Assembly: GCA_016188965.1 (NCBI GenBank)
Contig: JACPGT010000011.1
Location: 37,632 to 101,631 of the forward strand
Direction: 5' to 3'
Length of the DNA stretch: 64,000 nt
Source of the DNA: Microcaldota archaeon
Lineage (GTDB): Archaea; Micrarchaeota; Micrarchaeia; Norongarragalinales; Norongarragalinaceae
Both the position numbers and the translations under genes were made by a program. A model generated the notes under the pieces. The model worked only from the letters and a program-made list of their open reading frames with translations. It was not told the origin of the DNA and ran no database searches. Shown here one piece after another: positions 57,501 through 64,000 of this stretch (position 1 is the stretch's first letter; each line of letters starts with the position of its first letter).

Positions 57501-57702
57501 TTTAATTTTGGGTTCTCTGGTTGTTTTCGCCCCATATTCCATTGCCTTTAAATAGCCTATTTAAAGGCTCGGACGGCACGGTTGCCTTCAAATGGTCTGA
57601 ATGTGCCTTAAAGGTTGTTTTTGGCGTGTATGGGCGTCGTGTTGGGGTTTGGGTGTGTGTCGGGCGCGAGGGGCCGCCTAAGTTTTGGCGGTATACCGTA
57701 GG

Positions 57703-59085
57703 TCATAGTTCGCGCATCATGCGCCGCTGCCGAAGTTTTTCAAGGCTGATGAGTGTGGCTGGCTCGACGCTTACCCGGCGTTCGTTTTGCCAACTCACGC
57801 GGGCGCTGGTTTTTCTTTTGTAGCGGGGTTGGTACTCGACGCGGACGACGGGGGCGGCGGCGTAGGCCTTGAGGATGGTGCCCGGCCTGTTTTGTAACGC
57901 CTCGGCGGTTTTCTTCAGGTCGATGATGTGGAGTTTCTGCTGGTGGGGTATGATCCACCAGATGGGGTGGGGGCTTTGGAGGATGGCTTGCCGTTGTTCC
58001 GGGTTTTTGAGCGCGTCGTAGAGGTGTTGCTCGATGGTCATGTCGTGGTCGTATCCTGCCGCATCGGTGAATTGGCGGTAGGCGACGGTCACGTCGCGCT
58101 CGTCCGTCCGGCTTGCGGTGAATTCGGCGGTCTCATCGACGCTGGGGTGCCTTCCGGTATAGAATGCGATGGCGGCCTGCCGGCTGGGGCGGGGCAGTTG
58201 TCGGGCGAGGTCCTGCGTCCATTGGCGTAGCGTCTTCTCGACGTTCTTCTGGCGCGTCCGGGCGGTTTTTTTTGCAGTGGCTTGTTGGCCGTGCAGTTTG
58301 ACCATCTGGGCGACGGCGAATCGGTAGCGCAGGGCGTGGCTGGCGATCCGGATTTTTCGGGTGATGACGGGGCGCATAGACCGTGGCGCTTCATGTGTTT
58401 TTCGGGTGTCTTCGCGCGGCTCGCCGTGCTGGACCAAACCGGCCGGTTCGATTTCAACGATGATGGGGATGCGGTGCGGGGCCATGGGTTTGGTCTGGAC
58501 GACCAAGTCGGCGGGCCAGCCGCGTTTTCGCAGGACTTCGTTGAGGTCCTCGCCGGGTTTCATGGCGCGGATCCAGCGGACGAAGTTGGGCGGTGCGTCG
58601 GGTGCGCTCTGGTCGCGGATGGGCCCGAGGGTCGTCTCGCCGCGGCCGACGATTTCGTAGTGGCTGGGATGTTTGTGCAGCAGGTCCTGGAATTCGCGGC
58701 GTATCTTCCAGCCGCGGTCGCTCATGCTGGCGATGCGGAGGCGGGCTTTCTGTACGATGGCGTCTTGCAGTGCCTGGCTGCAGCCGGCCAGTATTCTTTT
58801 TTCTTCGGCGCGAAGCTTTCGTCCCAGCCGCTGGGTGAGGCGGGTTTCCGTTTGGACGTGCAGTTCAAGCGCGGTTTTGATGATTTCGCGGTCTTCGGGG
58901 CGGGGGTAGATGGCGTCGCCCAGTATGTTTTGGATTTCGTCCCATGCGGGGTCGGAGTCCGGTTTTGCCTGTGCTTCCAATTCGGCCCATTTTTTCGGGT
59001 TTTCCCTTCGGTTTTGCTTGAGCCGTTCGACGGCGTCCATGAGGTATTGCTCGATGTGTTTGGCCTCGTGGGGGAGCATCGTCAT
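57703..59085 (-). CDS. Hypothetical protein (460 aa), no recognised family
   Basis: Long ORF with coding-like composition; basic, Arg-rich. Confidence 0.65.
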   Translation of the reverse strand: MTMLPHEAKHIEQYLMDAVERLKQNRRENPKKWAELEAQAKPDSDPAWDEIQNILGDAIYPRPEDREIIKTALELHVQTETRLTQRLGRKLRAEEKRILAGCSQALQDAIVQKARLRIASMSDRGWKIRREFQDLLHKHPSHYEIVGRGETTLGPIRDQSAPDAPPNFVRWIRAMKPGEDLNEVLRKRGWPADLVVQTKPMAPHRIPIIVEIEPAGLVQHGEPREDTRKTHEAPRSMRPVITRKIRIASHALRYRFAVAQMVKLHGQQATAKKTARTRQKNVEKTLRQWTQDLARQLPRPSRQAAIAFYTGRHPSVDETAEFTASRTDERDVTVAYRQFTDAAGYDHDMTIEQHLYDALKNPEQRQAILQSPHPIWWIIPHQQKLHIIDLKKTAEALQNRPGTILKAYAAAPVVRVEYQPRYKRKTSARVSWQNERRVSVEPATLISLEKLRQRRMMREL

Positions 59086-59113
59086 TTTATCCGGCGTGCG
59101 TCAATAAAACTCC

Positions 59114-61900
59114 ATGTCTTCCGACCCGGCCAGCTTGCTTCATCCGTCCGTCTTGGAGTTGGCTCGGCACAAGGGCTTTTTGGCATTCACACCGGTCCAG
59201 CGGGAGGCGTTTCCGCGCATCGTCGCGGGGCAGGACGTCCTGTTGATGGCGCCGACGGGTTTTGGAAAGACCGAGGCAGCGGTTTTGCCCATTTTGTCGA
59301 AGCTTGCCCAGTTGAAGGCCGAGGGCGTGGTGCTGGAGGGCGTGCAGGCGTTGTACATCACGCCGCTGCGCGCGCTGAACCGCGACATGGTCGAGCGGCT
59401 TTCCTTCTTTTGCAAGATGTTGGGCCTCACGTTGGGCGTGCGTCACGGGGATACTAGTTCGTACGAGCGGGTCAAGCAGAAACAGCAGCCTCCGCACATC
59501 TTGGTGACGACGCCGGAGAGCCTGGGGGCCTTGTTGGTCGCCGGCATGCGGGATTCGCTGAAAAACGTCCGGTTCGTCGTGGTTGACGAGGTGCATGAGT
59601 TGGCGTATTCCAAGCGTGGCGTGCAGTTGAGTCTGGCGTTGGCGCGCCTGTCGTTGTTGGCCAAATTCCAGACCATCGGCCTGTCCGCGACGGTGGCCAG
59701 CCCGAGGGACGTGGCGGCTTTCTTAGGGCCCAAGGTTGAAATCGTGGATGCTTCGGGGTTGCGCAAGATGCATTTGGAGGTCGTGCGTCCCAAGGAAGGC
59801 GTGGCGTTGGAGGGCATGAGCCGCGAGACGGCTTCTCGCCTGGCGGCGTTGTCCGACTTGGTACGCACGCACAAAAAGACGTTGGTTTTCGTGAATACGC
59901 GGTTCATGGCCGAGGCGCTCGGCGCGCTTTTGCGGCCTCTTTTGGGTGAGGATTTCGCGGTTCATCATTCGTCTCTTTCCAAGGAGGCCCGCTTGGAAGT
60001 GGAGCAGTTGTTCAAGTCCGGCGGTTTGAAGGCCCTAGTCTGCACGTCGTCCTTGGAGTTGGGCATGGACATCGGCGACGTGGATTTGGTGGTGCAGGTC
60101 GGCTCTCCGCGGCAGGTGACGCGTCTGGTGCAGCGGGTGGGCCGTTCGGGTCATAAGCACCATTTGGTTCCCAAGGGCGTCGTGGTGGCGACGGATGATT
60201 TAGACCAGGTGGAGGCCGAGGTGTTGGTGGTTTTGGCGCATGCGCGCCGTTTGGAGCCGCAGGCGTTGCGGAACGGCTGCCTGGACGTGCTGGCGCATCA
60301 AATCGCGGGCCTGGCGCTTGATTTTGGTCGTATCCGGCTACGGGGGGCGGTGGACGTGTTCCGTGCCCGGTCGTATTTGTACCGCGATCTGGATTTGGTG
60401 GCTGCGCGGGCCGTGGTGGACCAACTGTCGTCCGAGGGGTTGGTGGCGTTCGATGGCGACTTCATTGAGCCGAACGCTCGTACGCGGTTCTACTATTACG
60501 AGAACTTGAGCACTATTGCGGATTTGAAGAAGTTCTTTGTCAAGAACGCCGAGGCGAACAAAAACGTTGCCCTGTTAGACGAGGCGTTCGTTTCTAACTA
60601 TCTGCAGGTGGGCGCGGCGTTCATCGCGCGTGGCCGGGCGTGGAAAGTCCTGTCGATGGACGAGGAGGAAATCGTGGTGGAGCCGGCGCGGGACGTCGAA
60701 GCGGCGATTCCGGACTGGGTGGGGGAGGAAATCCCGGTGGAAAAAGGCGTGGCGGCGTTGGTGGCGCAGGCCGTGGCCGGACGGGCTGACGCGGTCATCG
60801 GCAAGGAAAATGAGGGCGGCGGTTCCGCGGCAGGACCCCGCGAGGACGTCACCGCTGCATCTGGGTTGTTTGGTGCTGAGGCTGGCGGCGCAACGGATGC
60901 TGTTGTCGTGCCCGCGGTTGCTTCCGATTCGTTTTCGCGTGCGTTCGTTTCCAAGCAGGCGGCTTTTTTCACTCCGTCAGCCAGCACCCTGGTTGTGGAG
61001 TGTCAGAAGTCGGTGGCTGTCGTGCACGCTTTCTTCGGGCACAAGATCAACGCCGCTTTGGCGCAGTTGTTGGCGGCTTCCTTTGCGGCGCGCGGAAAAG
61101 CGGTGCGGACGCGCGCGTCGGCGTACGGCGTGGTGTTGGAGTTCTCGAAAGCCGCGGACGGCGAGGCGGTGGCCTCCATCCTTCGCTCGCTCAAGGGCGC
61201 CGCTGTGCGGCCAATGTTGGAAAAGCAGTTGCCCGAATCGCCGATGTTCGCCACGCGTTTCGTGCACGTGGCCAAGCGCTTCGGCTTCTTGCGCAAGGAC
61301 CGCGACTATACGGCCGTAAGCGTCAAGCGGCTGGCGGTTTTGATGCGGGAGTCGGTCATCGGCCGCGAAGTGCTGGCCGAATTGTTCTACGACAAGCTGG
61401 ATGCGGTGGGTCTGGAGGAAGCTTTGCCGTCGGCGTCGGTGCGCGTATTAGCTGCGGACCACTGGTCGGCTTTGGCCAAGGCCATGCTGGACGCCGGCGG
61501 GTTTTCCGAGTTGTATGCCGCGTCGGAGCCGACGGAGAAAGTGGTCAAGGCCTTTGAGGAAGACCTGTTGGCCAAGCGGGTGGTGCTGCATTGCGATTTC
61601 TGCAAGCAGCGCTTCTCGCGCCAATTGTCGGCGCTTAAGGAGCCGCTGAAATGCATCCATTGTGATTCGCCGCGGTTGTTTCCGGAAGATTATCTGTCCA
61701 AGCCGGAGCAGGCGCGCGTGGCCGGGCTGGTGTCCAGTTACGGCCGAAAAGCGGTCTTGGCCCTTAGCACGTATGGCGTGGGTCCGGAGGGCGCGGCGCG
61801 CGTCTTGTCGCGGCTGCACAAGACGGATGTTGATTTGTTCTACGACTTGTTGCAGTCGCAGAAGGATTTCATCCGGACGAAGAAGTTCTGGAAGGCATAA
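59114..61900 (+). CDS. Lhr-type superfamily 2 DNA/RNA helicase
   Basis: FTPVQREAFPRIVAGQDVLLMAPTGFGKTEAAVLP; VVDEVHELAYSKRGVQL; LSATVASP; LVQRVGRSGH; C-terminal zinc motif CDFC...CIHC. Confidence 0.9.
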   Translation: MSSDPASLLHPSVLELARHKGFLAFTPVQREAFPRIVAGQDVLLMAPTGFGKTEAAVLPILSKLAQLKAEGVVLEGVQALYITPLRALNRDMVERLSFFCKMLGLTLGVRHGDTSSYERVKQKQQPPHILVTTPESLGALLVAGMRDSLKNVRFVVVDEVHELAYSKRGVQLSLALARLSLLAKFQTIGLSATVASPRDVAAFLGPKVEIVDASGLRKMHLEVVRPKEGVALEGMSRETASRLAALSDLVRTHKKTLVFVNTRFMAEALGALLRPLLGEDFAVHHSSLSKEARLEVEQLFKSGGLKALVCTSSLELGMDIGDVDLVVQVGSPRQVTRLVQRVGRSGHKHHLVPKGVVVATDDLDQVEAEVLVVLAHARRLEPQALRNGCLDVLAHQIAGLALDFGRIRLRGAVDVFRARSYLYRDLDLVAARAVVDQLSSEGLVAFDGDFIEPNARTRFYYYENLSTIADLKKFFVKNAEANKNVALLDEAFVSNYLQVGAAFIARGRAWKVLSMDEEEIVVEPARDVEAAIPDWVGEEIPVEKGVAALVAQAVAGRADAVIGKENEGGGSAAGPREDVTAASGLFGAEAGGATDAVVVPAVASDSFSRAFVSKQAAFFTPSASTLVVECQKSVAVVHAFFGHKINAALAQLLAASFAARGKAVRTRASAYGVVLEFSKAADGEAVASILRSLKGAAVRPMLEKQLPESPMFATRFVHVAKRFGFLRKDRDYTAVSVKRLAVLMRESVIGREVLAELFYDKLDAVGLEEALPSASVRVLAADHWSALAKAMLDAGGFSELYAASEPTEKVVKAFEEDLLAKRVVLHCDFCKQRFSRQLSALKEPLKCIHCDSPRLFPEDYLSKPEQARVAGLVSSYGRKAVLALSTYGVGPEGAARVLSRLHKTDVDLFYDLLQSQKDFIRTKKFWKA

Positions 61901-61948
61901 CCGTGCTTTTTGAGGGGTGGTATTGTGTTTGACCTTCGAAACGGTCGG

Positions 61949-62308
61949 TCATTTGTGGACGAGGATTTTCCATCCCGCGTGTTTTCCGCCTTCTTTCAGT
62001 TCTTCGGTATTCACTTTGATGCCGTGTGTCTTGCGGGCTTCGCGTCCCTCGATCAACGCCAGTTGGATGATTCCGGATAGTTTTTCCATGGGTGGCAGGC
62101 GTTGTTTTTTGGCGTCTCCTCGGTTGTAATTCTCGGTTTGTTCGTGCGTGAGCGGGACGTGAAGATGTATTGCGGTCATCCGTCGTGTCGTGAACAGTCC
62201 TCCCAGCCATTTTTTTTCTTGCCATTGTTCGTGGGGTTCCACTCCCCGGAGGCCTTGTTGCTGGAGGTGTAGCTGGATGGCGTCCGCCGCGGCCCGGATT
62301 CTTTTCAT
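61949..62308 (-). CDS. Hypothetical protein of ubiquitin-like operon (119 aa)
   Basis: MKRIRAAADAIQLHLQQQGL...; ATG overlaps upstream stop (ATGA). Confidence 0.6.
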   Translation of the reverse strand: MKRIRAAADAIQLHLQQQGLRGVEPHEQWQEKKWLGGLFTTRRMTAIHLHVPLTHEQTENYNRGDAKKQRLPPMEKLSGIIQLALIEGREARKTHGIKVNTEELKEGGKHAGWKILVHK

Positions 62309-62442
62309 TTTTCAGTCCCCGTTTTTTTTCCTGTGTTTTCGCTTTTCGGCCAGGTTTCGATGAATTCGTAATCATTCTCATGCGGAGGCGCGCGTTCTTC
62401 CAACGCCTTTTGGACGACTTTGACGATGGCTGGTTTTTTCAT
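62305..62442 (-). CDS. Hypothetical 45-aa protein of ubiquitin-like operon (unlisted ORF)
   Basis: MKKPAIVKVVQKALEERAPPHENDYEFIETWPKSENTGKKTGTEK; ATGA overlap with next gene, 15 nt after previous gene. Confidence 0.5.
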   Translation of the reverse strand: MKKPAIVKVVQKALEERAPPHENDYEFIETWPKSENTGKKTGTEK

Positions 62443-62457
62443 GGTGTCTAGTCCGTT

Positions 62458-62871
62458 TCAATTCTGCCAGTTTTTGCGTGCGTCTTCGAGCAAGCCCCGG
62501 GGTTCGGGTTTATCCCAAATCACTTTTCGTGGGAGTACGCCGATAATTTCCAGCCGCTGCCGGATTCGTTCACGGGCCGCTTCGAGGTTTTTATGGCCGG
62601 CGTAGATGTTGGCGGTAAGCGTCATGTGGGCTTCCTTCGGATTAGTTCCAGGCTCTATCCGCAACTGGGTGAGTCCGGCAGGCTTTAATTCGGATTTGAT
62701 TTGTTCCCAGTACGCGCCGGCGCCTTCAGAGTTGGTTCCATCGGGCAGTTCGGCGCGGACGTGCACGATGACCCTTCCCGACGTGAAATGTTCGACCTTC
62801 ACTTCGCGTTGATCGTATCGTATTCTTGCGGTTGACTCCAACTCGGCCAACCGGTTGAAAAACGGAATCAT
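62458..62871 (-). CDS. Hypothetical 137-aa protein translationally coupled to E2-like gene
   Basis: MIPFFNRLAELESTARIRYDQREVKVEHF...; ATGA overlap with E2 stop. Confidence 0.65.
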   Translation of the reverse strand: MIPFFNRLAELESTARIRYDQREVKVEHFTSGRVIVHVRAELPDGTNSEGAGAYWEQIKSELKPAGLTQLRIEPGTNPKEAHMTLTANIYAGHKNLEAARERIRQRLEIIGVLPRKVIWDKPEPRGLLEDARKNWQN

Positions 62872-63335
62872 AACTTGACCACCCTCGGCCCTTTGGGTAC
62901 GTTTTGTTCCAGTTCGGGGTGTTCCAGGTAGTATCGCGCCGCTTCCTCGTTCAGCGGGCTTTGTGGGTTGGGGTTTTTCAGAAGCTGGTATAGTGCGTTG
63001 ATGACGGAAAGCAGGGTCTGGCCTTCGCTCCATTGGTTGACCAGTTGGATGCAGACGGCGCCGTCTTCGGCCCGGATGTTGGGATGGAAAATGGGAGTCA
63101 GCCAGTAGACCATCAATCCGCCGGGGTAGGGGTAGTCGCGGGTCAGTTCAATCAGGACGGTGTGCTGCGTTCGGGTGTATAGTTGGCCGTTGTCCAGAAA
63201 CTTTCCTGGCGCGTTGGTGAGGCTGACGGTGTACTCCATGCCGTCTTGGGATGCTTCGAAATGGATGCCGGCGGCGGTCAGTTCCCCTGTTTCGCTTTGG
63301 AGGCGTCGTTGGAAGATGGCGTCGGGAAGTCGCAT
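62868..63335 (-). CDS. Ubiquitin-conjugating enzyme E2-like protein
   Basis: YPYPGGLMVYWLTPIFHPNIRAEDGAVCIQLVNQWSEGQTLLSVINALYQLLKNPNPQSPLNEEAARYY: E2 fold landmarks including HPN and candidate catalytic Cys. Confidence 0.85.
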   Translation of the reverse strand: MRLPDAIFQRRLQSETGELTAAGIHFEASQDGMEYTVSLTNAPGKFLDNGQLYTRTQHTVLIELTRDYPYPGGLMVYWLTPIFHPNIRAEDGAVCIQLVNQWSEGQTLLSVINALYQLLKNPNPQSPLNEEAARYYLEHPELEQNVPKGPRVVKL

Positions 63336-63423
63336 ACGCAAGACCAAGTCGAATGCATGGCTAGGATGATACGCTTATTTTTGTTTTTGCATGTCCGGCG
63401 TGCGCGGCGTAACCGTGTTTTTT

Positions 63424-63666
63424 TCATCCGCCGGTGGGGTCCGGCATGAGCAGCAGGTGGTCGTTTTCCTTGACTCCGGCTTCGCCGATGGTCACGTCGG
63501 GGCCTAGGATGCGGTGGTCGGCCGTGGATAGAACGAAGCGGTCCTTGAGTTTGAGGCTGTCGGACAGCACGTCGAGGATGGATGAGACGGTGAACGCCGG
63601 TTCAACGGCGACGACCACTTCTTTTCCGGACGTGGTGTGGGTGATGGTGATGTTGAATTCAGTCAT
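63424..63666 (-). CDS. Ubiquitin-like beta-grasp protein with C-terminal Gly-Gly
   Basis: MTEFNITITHTTSGKEVVVAVEPAFTVSSILDVLSDSL...DVTIGEAGVKENDHLLLMPDPTGG-stop. Confidence 0.8.
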   Translation of the reverse strand: MTEFNITITHTTSGKEVVVAVEPAFTVSSILDVLSDSLKLKDRFVLSTADHRILGPDVTIGEAGVKENDHLLLMPDPTGG

Positions 63667-63791
63667 GGCAATCGGTAATCGTTGTCACGGCTGCGATTAA
63701 AATCGTTTGGGTAGTCTGGCCGGTGGCTGGGAGCGAAAGGACGACGGTACGTCGTTGTGCGCGTGGTCGTGGCAAGGTCGGTGGATTTCAT
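63663..63791 (-). CDS. Possible 42-aa Arg/Thr-rich leader protein of ubiquitin-like operon
   Basis: MKSTDLATTTRTTTYRRPFAPSHRPDYPNDFNRSRDNDYRLP; ATGA overlap with the ubiquitin-like gene. Confidence 0.35.
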   Translation of the reverse strand: MKSTDLATTTRTTTYRRPFAPSHRPDYPNDFNRSRDNDYRLP

Positions 63792-63901
63792 GGCGGAACT
63801 TGCCGGGCAGTAACCCCGCGTATTTTGTTTAATTATCGTTTTGGGTTTTGTGCCGGCTTTGTGTTGTCCGCTTTTAAGGTTCCCTCTACGATTTGAAATG
63901 G

Positions 63902-64000
63902 TCATTTCTTACCCCTCTTTTCCGCATACGCTTGCGCGGGCGTCCGCAAACGCCCGCTGGCAAGCTCCAACGACATGTGCGGACGCACGTCATTGTACCA
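63902..64000 (-). mobile_element. C-terminus of DDE integrase-type transposase (rve/IS481- or IS3-like), truncated by window end
   Basis: Unlisted partial ORF WYNDVRPHMSLELASGRLRTPAQAYAEKRGKK-stop, characteristic YN..RPH.SL...TPA.AY tail. Confidence 0.75.

Noticed and set aside
1-64000. CRISPR array or cas genes
   Set aside because: No regularly spaced short identical repeats with unique spacers and no Cas-like proteins recognised; the 123-bp periodicity at 56.8-57.5 kb is degenerate and too long

Overview
This is about 64 kb of a moderately GC-rich archaeal chromosome. Archaeal markers include GGGP and DGGGP synthases, TFE, aEF-1beta, aTrm56, Orc1/Cdc6, Mre11/Rad50, SRP54, archaeal CCA-adding enzyme, ApgM and an Lhr-type helicase. 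The compact, gene-dense layout is DPANN-like, but I cannot fix the phylum. Most of the window is housekeeping. The most notable observations are: (1) a compact minus-strand operon at 61.9-63.8 kb encoding a ubiquitin-like protein ending in Gly-Gly, an E2-like protein and several uncharacterised, translationally coupled small proteins, next to a truncated transposase at the window edge; (2) a candidate replication origin at about 51-57 kb, with ORB-like repeated motifs, an A-rich segment, a nucleotide-skew switch and a long non-coding region with ~123-bp periodic repeats; (3) an initiator tRNA-Met whose 5' acceptor strand appears separated from the rest by a ~42-nt insertion; (4) a very hairpin-rich candidate ncRNA downstream of an intron-containing tRNA-Lys; (5) two small toxin-antitoxin modules with palindromic operators; (6) pilin-like (class III signal peptide) surface proteins, one with four ~200-aa repeats; (7) a SpoIIE/PP2C-like phosphatase, an E1/ThiF-like protein and a histone-fold-like protein. 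All family calls come from reading motifs by eye; no searches were run.
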